Assembly (NCBI GenBank): GCA_016124635.1
Contig: WGNJ01000012.1
Location: 1 to 64,000, forward strand
Source of the DNA: Alphaproteobacteria bacterium
GTDB taxonomy: Bacteria; Pseudomonadota; Alphaproteobacteria; Micropepsales; Micropepsaceae
Direction of reading: 5' to 3'
Length of the DNA: 64,000 bases
Shown: in pieces, positions 44,315 through 53,379 of the stretch
Layout of the letters: each line of letters opens with the position of its first letter
How positions within the stretch are numbered: position 1 is the first letter of the stretch
Notes under the pieces: model-generated
The model's input: the letters and a program-made list of their open reading frames with translations, nothing else
Database searches by the model: none
What the model was told of the DNA's origin: nothing
Program-made: the position numbers and the translations under genes

Positions 44315-44827
44315 TTAGTGCTTTGCGAGGAAGTGGAACGAACGGTTGAAGCGATCGATCGTTGCTTGCTGTTCGAGCGTCGGCGAGTTGGGCGTGACCA
44401 CTAAAACCTGATAGACGCGGCCGCCAAAAGAGAAGATCAGCGCCGACGTGGTGCTGGTCTGATCGGCGGCGGCTACCGAGCGCCCCTTGTGTCCGTCACG
44501 TGTGACGGTCGTGTCGGTCAGAATCGTGCCGTTGTTCGTGATTCCGTCGGCCGCGCCGTCGACGGCGTTCTCCGGTTGCATCCACGTCTTTGAATAGTCC
44601 GCGACCGAAACCACGAACGCGATCGCGCCGCTCGTCGCCATGTATCGCACGCTCGGTGGTCGGATTTTTTCGATATCGTTGGAGCCAGGCGAAGTGGTCG
44701 TGTCCGGAGTCCCCGGAAAATCGACTGAGAAAACGCCGTCGGGATCCTTGAATGTTTGCCATTGTTCCGCGGCGCGGGCCGCCGCCGTCGACATCAAAGC
44801 GATGAATATTGCGATGATGATACGCAT
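44315..44827 (-). CDS. Secreted hypothetical protein
   Basis: A signal peptide (MRIIIAIFIALMSTAAARAA) precedes a domain of about 150 residues with EQWQTFKDPDGVFSVDFPG at its start, which resembles small periplasmic proteins of unknown function, then SVADYSKTWMQ and LIFSFGGRVYQVLVV. The pattern of FxVxFPGxP in the first strand is common in uncharacterised alphaproteobacterial exported proteins. The ATG at MRIII is chosen because it begins the signal; nine codons upstream are open. It converges with pheA, five bases apart. No function can be given. Confidence 0.7.
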   Translation of the reverse strand: MRIIIAIFIALMSTAAARAAEQWQTFKDPDGVFSVDFPGTPDTTTSPGSNDIEKIRPPSVRYMATSGAIAFVVSVADYSKTWMQPENAVDGAADGITNNGTILTDTTVTRDGHKGRSVAAADQTSTTSALIFSFGGRVYQVLVVTPNSPTLEQQATIDRFNRSFHFLAKH

Positions 44828-44924
44828 CCGCGCCCCCAAAGATTCCCGGCGCAAAATTGGCCGACCTTCACGTTGGGGAGAAGCGGTGGAATTGTGAAAT
44901 TTTTGTCAATTCAGAAGGGGCCAG

Positions 44925-45950
44925 CTATGCCGCGCCGGTCGGGCGCCCATCGACGATCTGATCGAGGTACTCCGACATCCCGTAGCCGACTTTCCCGTCG
45001 CAGCGATATTCGGTGAAGCCTTCGGTGATCCGCGTGACGAGTTCGCGTCCGTCTGGTGTCTTGCGCCGATTGCGCAGCGGGATCAGCGACAGCACGCGGC
45101 CGTCGACCCGGTAGCGCGCGCCGGATTCGGTCGCGACGGTCGCGCGCAATGCCGTCTGATGCCACGCGTCGTCCCAATCGCTCTCGATCGCGACGTCGGT
45201 GACGAGGTCGTAGCGTCCGTCTTTGAGCACCATGCCGCCCTTGCGCGGTTCGCCCGTCTCGCCGGCGACGATCGAGAGCATCATCCCAAAGTCGCGTCCG
45301 AAATTCATCGGACACCAGCGATACCAGTTGATCGCCTGCCAATAGCGCGGTCCCCAACTCTTGTCGCGCAGACCGAAACCCGAGACGTCGAATCGCTGGT
45401 CGCCCACGGAGAATGTTCCCGACGCGGCGACGTGCTGTTCGTAATGCGCTTTGGCGAAGGATTTTTCGGCCTCGATTTTGAGCGGCGTCCCGTCGGCGTT
45501 GACGGTCTCACCGCCGAACATCGGCGCGACGCCCTCGAAGTCGAGCGCGACCGCGCAGGGAAGGACGGGGTTCGATTTGAACGCCTGCGAAGGATCCGCC
45601 ATCTCCGCCGGGCGATCGAGAACGACGGCATTGCCTTCATATGTCACGCGCAGCCGCTTGAACGGCTCCATGACCTCGATCTTCATGCCGCCCGCGTTCA
45701 TCGCTTTGTTGTCGGCGATCTTCGGCCGGCCGTACATGAACGCGACGCGTCCACCTGGCAGGTAGAGACAGACGGACATCTCCGCATAGCCCTCGTTCGG
45801 ACGATTGCCGAGCCGGAACCAGCCTCCGATCTTTTTCGCCGGATCGAAGACGTTGAAATACATGCTCTCGTTATAGTTCGAGGCGGCGTCGGGCGTGTGC
45901 GTGTACTCGTCCTGCGGGGCCAAGCGCGTCTTGAGTTTTGCGTTCGCCAT
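44925..45950 (-). CDS. CrtC/AttH-like lipocalin-fold protein, last gene of the P450 operon
   Basis: The 341-residue soluble protein is beta-rich: NESMYFNVFDPAKKIGGWFRLG, FAKAHYEQHVAASGTFSVGD, SGFGLRDKSWGPRYWQAINWYRW and REPRK-like turns. The GxRDxSWGxR core is what I associate with proteins of the hydroxyneurosporene synthase/AttH superfamily, often found beside steroid or terpenoid catabolic genes. GGAGG precedes the ATG. It starts 14 bases after the rubredoxin stop, so it is the third gene of a P450-rubredoxin unit. It may bind or modify the P450 substrate or product. No catalytic residues are certain. Confidence 0.7.
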   Translation of the reverse strand: MANAKLKTRLAPQDEYTHTPDAASNYNESMYFNVFDPAKKIGGWFRLGNRPNEGYAEMSVCLYLPGGRVAFMYGRPKIADNKAMNAGGMKIEVMEPFKRLRVTYEGNAVVLDRPAEMADPSQAFKSNPVLPCAVALDFEGVAPMFGGETVNADGTPLKIEAEKSFAKAHYEQHVAASGTFSVGDQRFDVSGFGLRDKSWGPRYWQAINWYRWCPMNFGRDFGMMLSIVAGETGEPRKGGMVLKDGRYDLVTDVAIESDWDDAWHQTALRATVATESGARYRVDGRVLSLIPLRNRRKTPDGRELVTRITEGFTEYRCDGKVGYGMSEYLDQIVDGRPTGAA

Positions 45951-45964
45951 GCTTCGCCTCCGGA

Positions 45965-46144
45965 TCAATCCAATTCGATCATGTCAAAGTCGGCCTTGGG
46001 CGTCCCGCACAATGGGCAAATCCAATCCGGCGGAATGTCCGCCCAACGTGTACCCGGCGCTATCCCTTCAGCGGGCAATCCCTCGGCCTCACTGTAGATG
46101 AAGCCGCAGGTCTGGCACTGCCAAGATTTGTAAGGCTCGCTCAT
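45965..46144 (-). CDS. Rubredoxin
   Basis: This 59-residue frame, too short to show in most scans, reads [19 protein letters not shown], then [17 protein letters not shown] and ends DMIELD. Cys10, Cys13, Cys43 and Cys46 are the two CxxC knuckles that bind one iron atom, and the WICPLCG motif with the preceding PPDW is diagnostic. It starts seven bases after the P450 stop codon and is followed closely by the lipocalin-like gene. It is likely to pass single electrons, perhaps to the P450, where a ferredoxin is normally found. Confidence 0.95.
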   Translation of the reverse strand: MSEPYKSWQCQTCGFIYSEAEGLPAEGIAPGTRWADIPPDWICPLCGTPKADFDMIELD

Positions 46145-46151
46145 CGCCTTG

Positions 46152-47423
46152 TTAATGCATGCGATAGCGAATGGGCACCGCTTTCGGTCCGCACACGAAA
46201 CTGGCTTCCGTCAACTTCGGCGTGCCCGCGATTTCAACCTGCTCCAGCCGCGGCAGCAACTCCTCCCATAAGACCCGCATCTCCATCCGGCCGAGATGCT
46301 GCCCGAGGCAGACATGTGCGCCGTAGCCGAAGGCGACGTGTTTGTTCGGCGTGCGCTCGATATCGAATGTGAACGGGTCTTTGAACACGTCTTCGTCTCG
46401 GTTGCCGGAAGGATAGGACAGCATGAGCCAATCGCCCTTGGCGATTTTCTTGCCGTGCAATGTCGCGTCGGCCGTCGCGGAGCGCATGAAGTGTTTGACC
46501 GGCGTCGCCCAGCGGATCGATTCCTCGAGGAAGCTCGGGATCAACGCTGGATTCGCCTTCAGTTTGCGGAATTGATCGGGATTTTCGGCCAGAGCCCACA
46601 TGCCGCTCGCCGTCGTGTTAGAGGTCGTATCGTGGCCTGCGGTCGCCGCGATGATGTAGTACGACATCGCCTCGAGATAGCCCAGCGCCTCACCGTTGAT
46701 CGTGCCGTTGGCGATGACGCTCGCCAAATCGTCGCGCGGCTTGGCGCGCCGGTCTTCCGTCATGGCGTTGAAGTACGTGATGAAGTCGGCGACGACGCCT
46801 TGAATCGACTGCAGCGCCGCGTCTGGGTCGGTCAAATTGGCGCCGCTGCGGTTCAAGTCCGGATCGGCGCTGCCGAAGAGCTCCTGAGTCAGCTTCAGCA
46901 TCCGGGGTTCGTCGATCTCCGGCACACCCATCACTTCCATGATCACATGCAGCGGATAGAGAAAGGCGACGTCACGCGCGAAGTCGCACCGCTCGCCGTG
47001 CGCCGCCATGCGGTCGATGAAGCTCTTGGCGATCTCCCGGATGCGCGCCTCGAGCCGCCGCAAGTTCTGCGGCATGAACCAAGACTGCGTCAGCCTGCGG
47101 TAGTTGGAGTGGTCCGGGTTGTCCATTTGCACAAGCGAACGCACCAAATGCGGCGAGCCGCCCATCATCGCGCGCACGCGCTTGTCGATCTCGATCGGAA
47201 CGAGCGTCGTGGAGCGATCGCCGTTGTGAAAGAGATCGTTCTGCCGCTCGACTTCGAGAATGTCGGCGTGTTTGACGACGACCCAGAACGGGTCGAAGCC
47301 CTCGGGCTGCGCCTGCTCCATCGGCATCTCTTTGCGCAGCCGAGCGAACGCGTCGTCCACGCGCTTGCCGTCGGCGTAAGCCTTTGGATCCACGATCGTA
47401 TTGGCGATGTCTTGGGGAATCAT
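46152..47423 (-). CDS. Cytochrome P450
   Basis: All P450 landmarks are present: AGHDTT at 262-267 in the I-helix for O2 activation, Glu301 and Arg304 of the ExxR in the K-helix, and the haem loop [17 protein letters not shown] with Cys372 as the thiolate ligand. There is no membrane anchor, as in soluble bacterial P450s of the CYP108/CYP125-like groups. It hydroxylates a hydrophobic substrate; the neighbouring lipocalin-like and SMP-30 genes and the distal acyl-CoA genes suggest a terpenoid, steroid or fatty acid. It begins a leftward operon with rubredoxin, 166 bases divergent from the SMP-30 gene. Confidence 0.95.
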   Translation of the reverse strand: MIPQDIANTIVDPKAYADGKRVDDAFARLRKEMPMEQAQPEGFDPFWVVVKHADILEVERQNDLFHNGDRSTTLVPIEIDKRVRAMMGGSPHLVRSLVQMDNPDHSNYRRLTQSWFMPQNLRRLEARIREIAKSFIDRMAAHGERCDFARDVAFLYPLHVIMEVMGVPEIDEPRMLKLTQELFGSADPDLNRSGANLTDPDAALQSIQGVVADFITYFNAMTEDRRAKPRDDLASVIANGTINGEALGYLEAMSYYIIAATAGHDTTSNTTASGMWALAENPDQFRKLKANPALIPSFLEESIRWATPVKHFMRSATADATLHGKKIAKGDWLMLSYPSGNRDEDVFKDPFTFDIERTPNKHVAFGYGAHVCLGQHLGRMEMRVLWEELLPRLEQVEIAGTPKLTEASFVCGPKAVPIRYRMH

Positions 47424-47589
47424 GGGTCGGGTCTCTTCGAAATTAAAAGAAGCCTAGGCCGCACACCCGGATTCGCCTTTGACCCAGATCAACGGGAGGC
47501 CTTGGGTCCGTGGAGATCGCAGTTCCGCGCATGTCCTTGTCGCTTCCAGCCTATCCCTGTTAGTCAGCGGCAGCGAATGGGAGGATGAC

Positions 47590-48468
47590 ATGTCGAGACC
47601 GGTCAACGTTCTCTGTGGCGGCGTTCATTTCGGCGAAGGGCCGCGTTGGCACGGCGGCAGGCTCTGGTTCAGTGATTTCTTCGCTCACGCGGTGAAGTCG
47701 GTGTCGCTCAAGGGTGACCTGCGTACCGAATTCACGATCGACGACAGACCGTCGGGCCTCGGCTGGATGCCGAACGGCGACCTCATTTTCGTGTCGATGG
47801 AAAAGCGCAAGCTCATGCGCCGCGACGCCGCCGGCAAGATCAGTCTCCACGCCGATCTAGGAGGCATCGCCACCTGGTACTGCAACGATATGGTCGTCGA
47901 TGCGGCGGGCCGCGCATATGTCGGCAACTTCGGCTTCGATCTCGACACGGAGCTTACCAAACGCGGTGCCGAGAGCGTGATCGCCGAGCACGGGACGGCC
48001 AAACTTGCGCTTGTCTCGCCGGCGGGCGCGGTGAGCATCGCCGCGAGCGACATGCACTTCCCCAACGGCACCGTGATCACGCCCGACGGCAAGACCTTGA
48101 TCATCGGCGAGACGTTGGGCGGCTGCTTGACGGCGTTCGATATCGCGGCCGACGGCACGCTGTCGAACCGCCGCGAATGGGCGTCGCTCTGGCCGCGCGT
48201 ACCGGACGGCATCTGCCTCGACGCGGAAGGTGCGATCTGGATCGCCAACCCCATCGCGCCCGAGTGCGCGCGCATCGCCAAGGGCGGCAAGGTGCTCGAG
48301 GTCATCAACACCGAGATGCCCTGCTATGCCTGCATGCTGGGCGGCGACGACGGCAAGACGTTGTTCATGCTGACCGCACCGAGCTCGCTGCCGCATGAGG
48401 TTGCGCAAGAAGCCAAGGGCAAGATTCTGATCGCGACGGTCGACGCCCCGCACGCCGGCCGCCCCTAA
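47590..48468 (+). CDS. SMP-30/gluconolactonase-like protein
   Basis: The 292-residue beta-propeller has the family metal-site motifs: FGEGPRWHGGRLWFSDFF with the metal Glu, CNDMVVDAAGRAYVGNFG with Asn and Asp, and VPDGICLDAEGAIWIANP with the catalytic Asp. Relatives hydrolyse lactones of sugars or hydroxy acids with Ca, Zn or Mg. It stands divergent from the P450 operon and could open a lactone made from an oxidised product. GGGAGG seven bases before the ATG fixes the start. Confidence 0.88.
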   Translation: MSRPVNVLCGGVHFGEGPRWHGGRLWFSDFFAHAVKSVSLKGDLRTEFTIDDRPSGLGWMPNGDLIFVSMEKRKLMRRDAAGKISLHADLGGIATWYCNDMVVDAAGRAYVGNFGFDLDTELTKRGAESVIAEHGTAKLALVSPAGAVSIAASDMHFPNGTVITPDGKTLIIGETLGGCLTAFDIAADGTLSNRREWASLWPRVPDGICLDAEGAIWIANPIAPECARIAKGGKVLEVINTEMPCYACMLGGDDGKTLFMLTAPSSLPHEVAQEAKGKILIATVDAPHAGRP

Positions 48469-48487
48469 GTCTTCGGCGGTGCGCGCC

Positions 48488-49222
48488 TCAGGTGTAGCGC
48501 TTTGATGTCCGCTGCTCGAGCGTATCCGCTGCTTGCGTGGGCGTGCCCGCATATCCGGTCAGCCGATCGGCAACGAACGGGTTTGTTCGCCGCTCTTGCC
48601 CGAAGGTCGACGTCGGCCCGTGTCCGGGAATGAATGTGATCTCGTCGCCGAGCGGCCAGAGCTTGCTCGTGATCGAGTGGATGAGCTGTTCGTGATTGCC
48701 GCGCGGAAAGTCGGTTCGCCCGATCGAGCCCGCGAACAGCACGTCGCCGACGAAGGCGATACGCGCCGCTTGGTTATAGATGACGACGTGGCCGGGCGTG
48801 TGTCCGGGCGTGTGCGCGACCCCGAACTTCACGCCTTCGAAGTCGAGCTCTTCGCCGTCCTCGAAATAGCGGTCGGGCGTCACATTGCGCAATCCGCTCA
48901 ATCCGTAGCGCCCAGCGCTGCTTTCGATCTGATCGAGCCAGAATTGGTCGTCCTTATGCGGGCCTTCGATCTTGACGCCGGTTCGCTCGCGCAAATCGGC
49001 CGCTGCACCCGCATGATCGAGATGCCCGTGCGTCAGCCACATGCGCGTCAAGGTCAAATCGAAATGCTTCAGCGCGCCGAGCAGCTTCTCGGCGTCTCCG
49101 CCAGGATCGACCAACAGCGCATGCTTCGTCGCCGTGTCCCACACCAGCGAACAATTCTGCTGCAGCGGTGTCACCGGCACGATCCGGACCTGCAGCTTCG
49201 GTTGGGTCTGAGCCTCGCTCAC
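48488..49222 (-). CDS. Metallo-beta-lactamase-fold hydrolase (glyoxalase II-like)
   Basis: THGHLDHAG at residues 64-72 gives the HxHxDH zinc motif (His65, His67, Asp69, His70), and HTPGHTPGHV and FIPGHGP supply the later His ligands. The layout matches the small glyoxalase-II-like hydrolases that act on thioesters or persulfides. A GTG start is used, directly after the nudC stop (TAA then GTG), so the two are translationally coupled. The substrate is uncertain; nothing nearby points to methylglyoxal. Confidence 0.88.
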   Translation of the reverse strand: MSEAQTQPKLQVRIVPVTPLQQNCSLVWDTATKHALLVDPGGDAEKLLGALKHFDLTLTRMWLTHGHLDHAGAAADLRERTGVKIEGPHKDDQFWLDQIESSAGRYGLSGLRNVTPDRYFEDGEELDFEGVKFGVAHTPGHTPGHVVIYNQAARIAFVGDVLFAGSIGRTDFPRGNHEQLIHSITSKLWPLGDEITFIPGHGPTSTFGQERRTNPFVADRLTGYAGTPTQAADTLEQRTSKRYT

Positions 49223-50164
49223 TTATCCCGCCTGCTCGATCCAGCTCTTGACCAATTGGTGCGCGATCGCGAGCGGCGGTGGCAGGCGCAGATCAGGCGT
49301 GCCGCGCTTCATCAAGGTGTCGCGTATCTCGTTGCGCGTGAACCAGCGCGCGTCCGAAAGCTCGTCCTGCTCGAGCTTGATCTCCGTCGTCAGCGCACGC
49401 GCATAGCAGCCGATCATCAGCGACGACGGGTAGGGCCAAGGCTGCGTCGAATGAAACAACACCTCGCCGATCTTGACGCCCGACTCTTCCAGAATCTCGC
49501 GCGCGACCGCTTCCTCGATCGTCTCGCCGGGCTCGACGAAGCCCGCAAGCGCCGAATAGAACCCGGCGGGCCACTTCGCTTGGCGCCCGAGCAAACACGC
49601 ATCGCCGTTGAGTGCCAGCATGATCACGACCGGATCGGTGCGCGGAAAATGCTCCGTATTGCAGGCCTCGCACACGCGCTTATAGCCGGCGTCCGCAAGC
49701 ACGGTCGCATTGCCGCAATTCGCGCAGAAGCCGTGCCGCTGATGCCAATCGATAACCGACTTCGCTTGCGCCAAGATCGCCGCGTCGCCGGCGTCGATCT
49801 CTTCCGCAATGGTGCGCAGATCCGCGAACGTGCCGAGCCCCGCGAGCGCGCCGTCCGCCGCCGGATCCGGCATGCTCGACACGTCGATCGCGAAATGCGC
49901 GACATCGTTGTTGATACCCAGAAAGATTGTCGTCGTCCCGGGCCGCATCAGCGCCAATGCCAACTCGGAAGTGATCCAGCCGGCTTCGTGTTTGCCCTCG
50001 CGTCCCTTGATCAGAAACGGCATCAGCTTCCACACCGGCATGAACAGCGACCGCTTGTCTGCGAAAGCGGCGGCGAGCCATTCCTTGTCGGCGCGCCGGT
50101 GGCTGGCGCGATCCAGTGGGCTGTTGGCGAAAACGTTGGGATTTCGAGGCAAGACCCGCGTCAT
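49223..50164 (-). CDS. nudC: NAD(H) pyrophosphatase NudC
   Basis: The Zn knuckle uses Cys147, Cys150, Cys165 and Cys168. The Nudix box follows at 208-229 (GFVEPGETIEEAVAREILEE): Gly, Glu and RExxEExG are present. After it comes the NudC signature STQPWPYPSSLMIG. It cleaves NADH to NMNH and AMP and removes NAD caps from RNA in other bacteria. Length is 313, typical of the group with an N-terminal domain. It is the first of a two-gene unit with the metallo-beta-lactamase protein. Confidence 0.93.
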   Translation of the reverse strand: MTRVLPRNPNVFANSPLDRASHRRADKEWLAAAFADKRSLFMPVWKLMPFLIKGREGKHEAGWITSELALALMRPGTTTIFLGINNDVAHFAIDVSSMPDPAADGALAGLGTFADLRTIAEEIDAGDAAILAQAKSVIDWHQRHGFCANCGNATVLADAGYKRVCEACNTEHFPRTDPVVIMLALNGDACLLGRQAKWPAGFYSALAGFVEPGETIEEAVAREILEESGVKIGEVLFHSTQPWPYPSSLMIGCYARALTTEIKLEQDELSDARWFTRNEIRDTLMKRGTPDLRLPPPLAIAHQLVKSWIEQAG

Positions 50165-50256
50165 CCGTCAAATCTCGGCAGTAGTGGAAATCCACAGGGT
50201 GGGGATGTCGTCGTTATGCCCCTTGTTCCGCATATTCGCAACGGCGGAAGACGCGG

Positions 50257-50286
50257 CTTGCAGATTGCCACGCAGGCTCTGATATA
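50257..50286 (+). promoter_or_regulatory. Promoter of the SRP RNA gene
   Basis: CTTGCA, an 18-base spacer and GATATA fit the strong alphaproteobacterial sigma-70 pattern (CTTGAC-like, then TATA-like). It places transcription start about seven to nine bases later, at the first base of the SRP RNA stem. Confidence 0.55.
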
Positions 50287-50294
50287 GTCCCTTT

Positions 50295-50388
50295 GGGAGG
50301 TTGGCGCGGACGAGTTTCTCGCCAATCCGGTCAGGTCCGGAAGGAAGCAGCCGTAACGAGTTTCGACTCGGGTCGTTGTCGGCCTCCC
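50295..50388 (+). ncRNA. ffs: Small (4.5S-type) signal recognition particle RNA
   Basis: GGGAGG and CCTCCC close a long hairpin about 94 bases long. Near the tip GGTCAGG, GGAAGGAAGCAGCC form the conserved domain IV with the asymmetric loop that binds Ffh. The RNA directs nascent membrane proteins to the FtsY receptor. It ends 17 bases before the dnaX start, so no room for an independent dnaX promoter exists downstream; dnaX transcription may arise by read-through or from within. Confidence 0.95.
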
Positions 50389-50405
50389 ACCTTGAGAAAT
50401 CCTTG

Positions 50406-52190
50406 ATGGCGAAGAAAGACACCAAGGGTACGGACGCAAGCCCTGCGGACGCGCCCGAGCTGAAGCTGGACGCGAAGGACCAAGGCGCCTATCGCGTTTT
50501 GGCGCGCAAATATCGCCCGCAGACTTTCGACGCGCTCGTCGGCCAGGATGCGATGGTGCGCACGCTCGCGAACGCTTTCGCGGCGAATCGTATCGCGCAC
50601 GCTTTCATGCTGACTGGCGTCCGGGGCGTCGGCAAAACCACGACCGCGCGCATCATCGCCAAGGCGCTCAACTGCATCGGCAAGGACGGCAAGCGCAAAG
50701 AACCGACGATGACACCGTGCGGCGTTTGCGAGCCGTGCAAGGCGATCGCGGAGTCGCGCCACGTTGATGTCCTCGAGATGGACGCGGCCTCGCGCACCGG
50801 CATCGACGACATCCGCGAGATCGTCGAGGGCGTGCGCTACGCCCCGGCGGAAGCGCGCTACAAGGTCTACATCATCGACGAAGTTCACATGCTTTCGAAG
50901 GCCGCCTTCAACGGCTTGCTCAAAACGCTCGAAGAGCCGCCGCCGCACGTGAAGTTCATTTTTGCGACGACCGAAATTCGCAAAGTGCCGGTCACGGTCC
51001 TGTCGCGCTGCCAGCGCTTCGACCTGAAGCGCGTGCCGCTTGACGAGCTCGCAGCCAATCTCGCCTCGATCTGCAAGGCCGAGAAATATCCGGCTGAGGA
51101 GGGCGCGTTGCTGTTGATCGCGCGCGCCGCCGAGGGTTCGGTGCGCGATGCGCAATCGCTGCTCGATCAGGCGATGTCTCACGGCGGCGGCGCCGAGATC
51201 GAGGAAGAAGCCGTGCGCGCGATGCTCGGTCTTGCCGATCGCTCGCGTGGTCTGACGCTCTTCGATCAGCTGATGCGTGGCGCGATTGCCGAGGCTCTGG
51301 CCGAATTCCGTTCCCAATACGATTCGGGCGCCGACCCGCTTTCCATTCTCCAGGACCTCACGCAGATCACACACGAAGTCACGCGCGCCAAGATCGTGCC
51401 CGGAGCGGCCGCGCGCGGCGTGCCCGACGCCGACGTGAAGCGCTACGGCGAGCTTGGCGCGAAGCTTTCGGTGCCGCAGCTCGCGCGCGCCTGGCAGCTG
51501 TTGCTCAAAGCGCTGCCCGAAGTGCAGGAAGCACCTGACGCTGCAGCCGCAGCCGAGATGGCGCTCGTGCGCATCGCGTACGCGGCCGAGTTGCCGCCGA
51601 CCGATGCGCTCATCAAAGCGGCCGGCAGCGCCTCGACGACGGCAGCTTCGCGCCCGATGGGCCACGCGGCGCCGGCGGCGCCGCCTTCACCGCCGCCGTT
51701 GCGCGCCCAAGCACGCGGCGATGCTGCGCCCGCGCGCGCGCGCGTCGAGCCACAAGAGCAACCCAAAGCCGCACTCGCCGCCGAGCGCATCGACTTGCCG
51801 CAAGATTTTCGCGCGCTCGTGGCCCTCATGCGCAACGCGCGTGAGGCGCGCCTCACCTATGCGCTCGAGCACTACGTTCACATCGTGAGCTACGACCGCG
51901 GCCGCATCGAAATGCGCGTCGAGCCGGCGGCGCCCGCGACGCTCCCCGGCGACCTGTCCGACAAGCTCGCCAAGCTCACCGGCGCGCGCTGGGTGATCAC
52001 CGTCTCCGGCGCCGAGGGAGAGCCGACCCTTGCCGAACAAGCCGCCGCTGAGGACGCCTCGCGCCGCGCATCGGCGGCACAAGATCCTTTGCTCAAAGCC
52101 GCGCTCGCCGTATTTCCGGGCGCGAAGATCGTCGCGGTGCGCGACCGCGAAATCCCCGAGACCGAATCCGATCCGAGTGATGACGAATGA
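50406..52190 (+). CDS. dnaX: DNA polymerase III subunits gamma/tau
   Basis: The clamp-loader ATPase spans about residues 25-395. Walker A GVRGVGKT at 71-78, Zn ligands Cys90, Cys105, Cys108 and Cys111, YKVYIIDEVHML (Walker B) and the SRC arginine finger (VLSRCQRFDLKR) are present. Domain IV/V-like tau region with Ala/Pro stretch begins about residue 410 and ends near 594. The ATG of MAKKD is chosen, just after the SRP RNA; an upstream in-frame start would lie inside that RNA. No A-rich slippery sequence like that of E. coli was noticed. The stop overlaps the ybaB start. Confidence 0.95.
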   Translation: MAKKDTKGTDASPADAPELKLDAKDQGAYRVLARKYRPQTFDALVGQDAMVRTLANAFAANRIAHAFMLTGVRGVGKTTTARIIAKALNCIGKDGKRKEPTMTPCGVCEPCKAIAESRHVDVLEMDAASRTGIDDIREIVEGVRYAPAEARYKVYIIDEVHMLSKAAFNGLLKTLEEPPPHVKFIFATTEIRKVPVTVLSRCQRFDLKRVPLDELAANLASICKAEKYPAEEGALLLIARAAEGSVRDAQSLLDQAMSHGGGAEIEEEAVRAMLGLADRSRGLTLFDQLMRGAIAEALAEFRSQYDSGADPLSILQDLTQITHEVTRAKIVPGAAARGVPDADVKRYGELGAKLSVPQLARAWQLLLKALPEVQEAPDAAAAAEMALVRIAYAAELPPTDALIKAAGSASTTAASRPMGHAAPAAPPSPPPLRAQARGDAAPARARVEPQEQPKAALAAERIDLPQDFRALVALMRNAREARLTYALEHYVHIVSYDRGRIEMRVEPAAPATLPGDLSDKLAKLTGARWVITVSGAEGEPTLAEQAAAEDASRRASAAQDPLLKAALAVFPGAKIVAVRDREIPETESDPSDDE

Positions 52191-52504
52191 AGAATTTTTC
52201 CGATCTGATGAAGCAGGCGCAACAGCTCCAGCAAAAATTTTCCGAGGCGCAGGAACGTTTGACGCAAGTCGAAGCGGAAGGCCAGTCGGGCGGCGGCATG
52301 GTCCGCGTGACGATCAACGGCAAGGGCGTGGCCAAGCGGGTGCAGATCGATCCGACGCTCGCCGACCCCAAGGAAATCGGCATGCTGGAAGATCTTCTCC
52401 TCGCGGCCATCAATGACGCGAAGGCGAAGGTCGATGCCAAGTCCGCGGAAGAAATGCAAAAGCTGACCGGCGGATTGCCGCTCCCGCCCGGTTTCAAGCT
52501 GTAG
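52187..52504 (+). CDS. ybaB: Nucleoid-associated protein YbaB/EbfC
   Basis: The 105-residue protein matches the YbaB/EbfC family: MKNFSDLMKQAQQLQQKFSEAQ, then GGGMVRVTINGKGVAKRVQIDP and PKEIGMLEDLLLAAINDA. It forms a tweezer-like dimer that binds DNA. It is found next to dnaX and recR in most bacteria. Its ATG overlaps the last four bases of dnaX (ATGA), indicating translational coupling. Confidence 0.95.
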   Translation: MKNFSDLMKQAQQLQQKFSEAQERLTQVEAEGQSGGGMVRVTINGKGVAKRVQIDPTLADPKEIGMLEDLLLAAINDAKAKVDAKSAEEMQKLTGGLPLPPGFKL

Positions 52505-52519
52505 CGATGCACCAACCCT

Positions 52520-52690
52520 GTCATCCCGGGCGCAGTGCAGCACGAAGTGGTGCACTGCTGACCCGGGACCCAGCTTATTCGGGCGAACCTGTAAGCGTGG
52601 TCCCGTATCTGCGGAGCAGCGCGGAGTTTACCCCGGGCAAACGCGCAGCGTGCGACCCGGGGCGCCGCACCGCGCACGGGATCACACGCA
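52520..52690. repeat. Palindromic intergenic repeat element
   Basis: Between ybaB and recR is a G+C-rich element typical of dispersed alphaproteobacterial repeats. Its left part (52520-52573) starts TCATCCCGGG, has an inverted repeat GCAGTGCA/TGCACTGC around CAC-GAA-GTG and ends ACCCGGGACC. The right part has nested inverted repeats (GTGGTCCCGT with ACGGGATCAC, around ACCCCGGG and CCCGGGG). It does not code for protein. Whether it is a REP-type or MITE-like copy needs genome comparison. Confidence 0.7.
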
Positions 52691-52710
52691 GCGGAATTGT
52701 GAGTTCGTAA

Positions 52711-53316
52711 ATGGTAGCCCCTCTCGCCGGCCCGGAGATTGAGCGTCTCGTACAGCTGTTGTCGAAGCTGCCGGGCTTAGGTCCGCGCTCGGCGCGCCGC
52801 GCCGCGTTGGCGTTGCTCAAGAGAAAAGAGACGTTGCTCGAGCCGCTCGCTGCGGCGCTGCAAGAAGCCGCGCGCACGATCAAGACGTGCTCGACCTGCG
52901 GCAATCTGGATTCGACAGACCCTTGCGCCGTGTGCGCCGACCCGCGTCGCGACAGCAGCCTGATTTGCGTCGTCGAAGATGTGGCCGATCTTTGGGCTTT
53001 GGAGCGCGCGGGCGTTTTCCGCGGCCGCTATCACGTGCTCGGCGGCACGCTCTCGGCCCTCGACGGCCGCGGTCCCGACCAATTGAATTTGGGCTCGCTG
53101 GTCGAGCGCGTGCGCAAAGGCGAGATCAAAGAGGTTGTGCTCGGCCTCAACGCGACCGTCGAAGGCCAGACGACCGCGCACTACGTCACGGACCTCATCG
53201 CGCCGCTCGGCTTGACGGTGACGCGTCTCGCGCACGGCGTCCCCGTCGGCGGCGAGCTCGACTATCTCGACGAAGGCACGCTCGCTGCCGCCTTTGCTGC
53301 CCGCCGCGCGATGTAG
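52711..53316 (+). CDS. recR: Recombination mediator RecR
   Basis: RecR helps RecF and RecO load RecA at gaps. The protein has an N-terminal helix-hairpin-helix ([18 protein letters not shown], residues 17-34), a Cys4 zinc finger ([16 protein letters not shown]), a TOPRIM domain with [12 protein letters not shown] and [15 protein letters not shown], and the Walker-like tail [21 protein letters not shown]. Length is standard (201). It lies past ybaB in the conserved cluster but is separated by a palindromic repeat, so it may have its own promoter or rely on read-through. Confidence 0.96.
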   Translation: MVAPLAGPEIERLVQLLSKLPGLGPRSARRAALALLKRKETLLEPLAAALQEAARTIKTCSTCGNLDSTDPCAVCADPRRDSSLICVVEDVADLWALERAGVFRGRYHVLGGTLSALDGRGPDQLNLGSLVERVRKGEIKEVVLGLNATVEGQTTAHYVTDLIAPLGLTVTRLAHGVPVGGELDYLDEGTLAAAFAARRAM

Positions 53317-53379
53317 CGCCTTGCCTCGCACGCCCCTGACATGGGAAACCGCGAGCAGAAAATTCGCGGGAGCTGCCTC

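Noticed and set aside
50406-52190. Programmed frameshift in dnaX giving gamma
   Set aside because: No A-rich slippery heptamer or following hairpin was noticed near the tau domain boundary.
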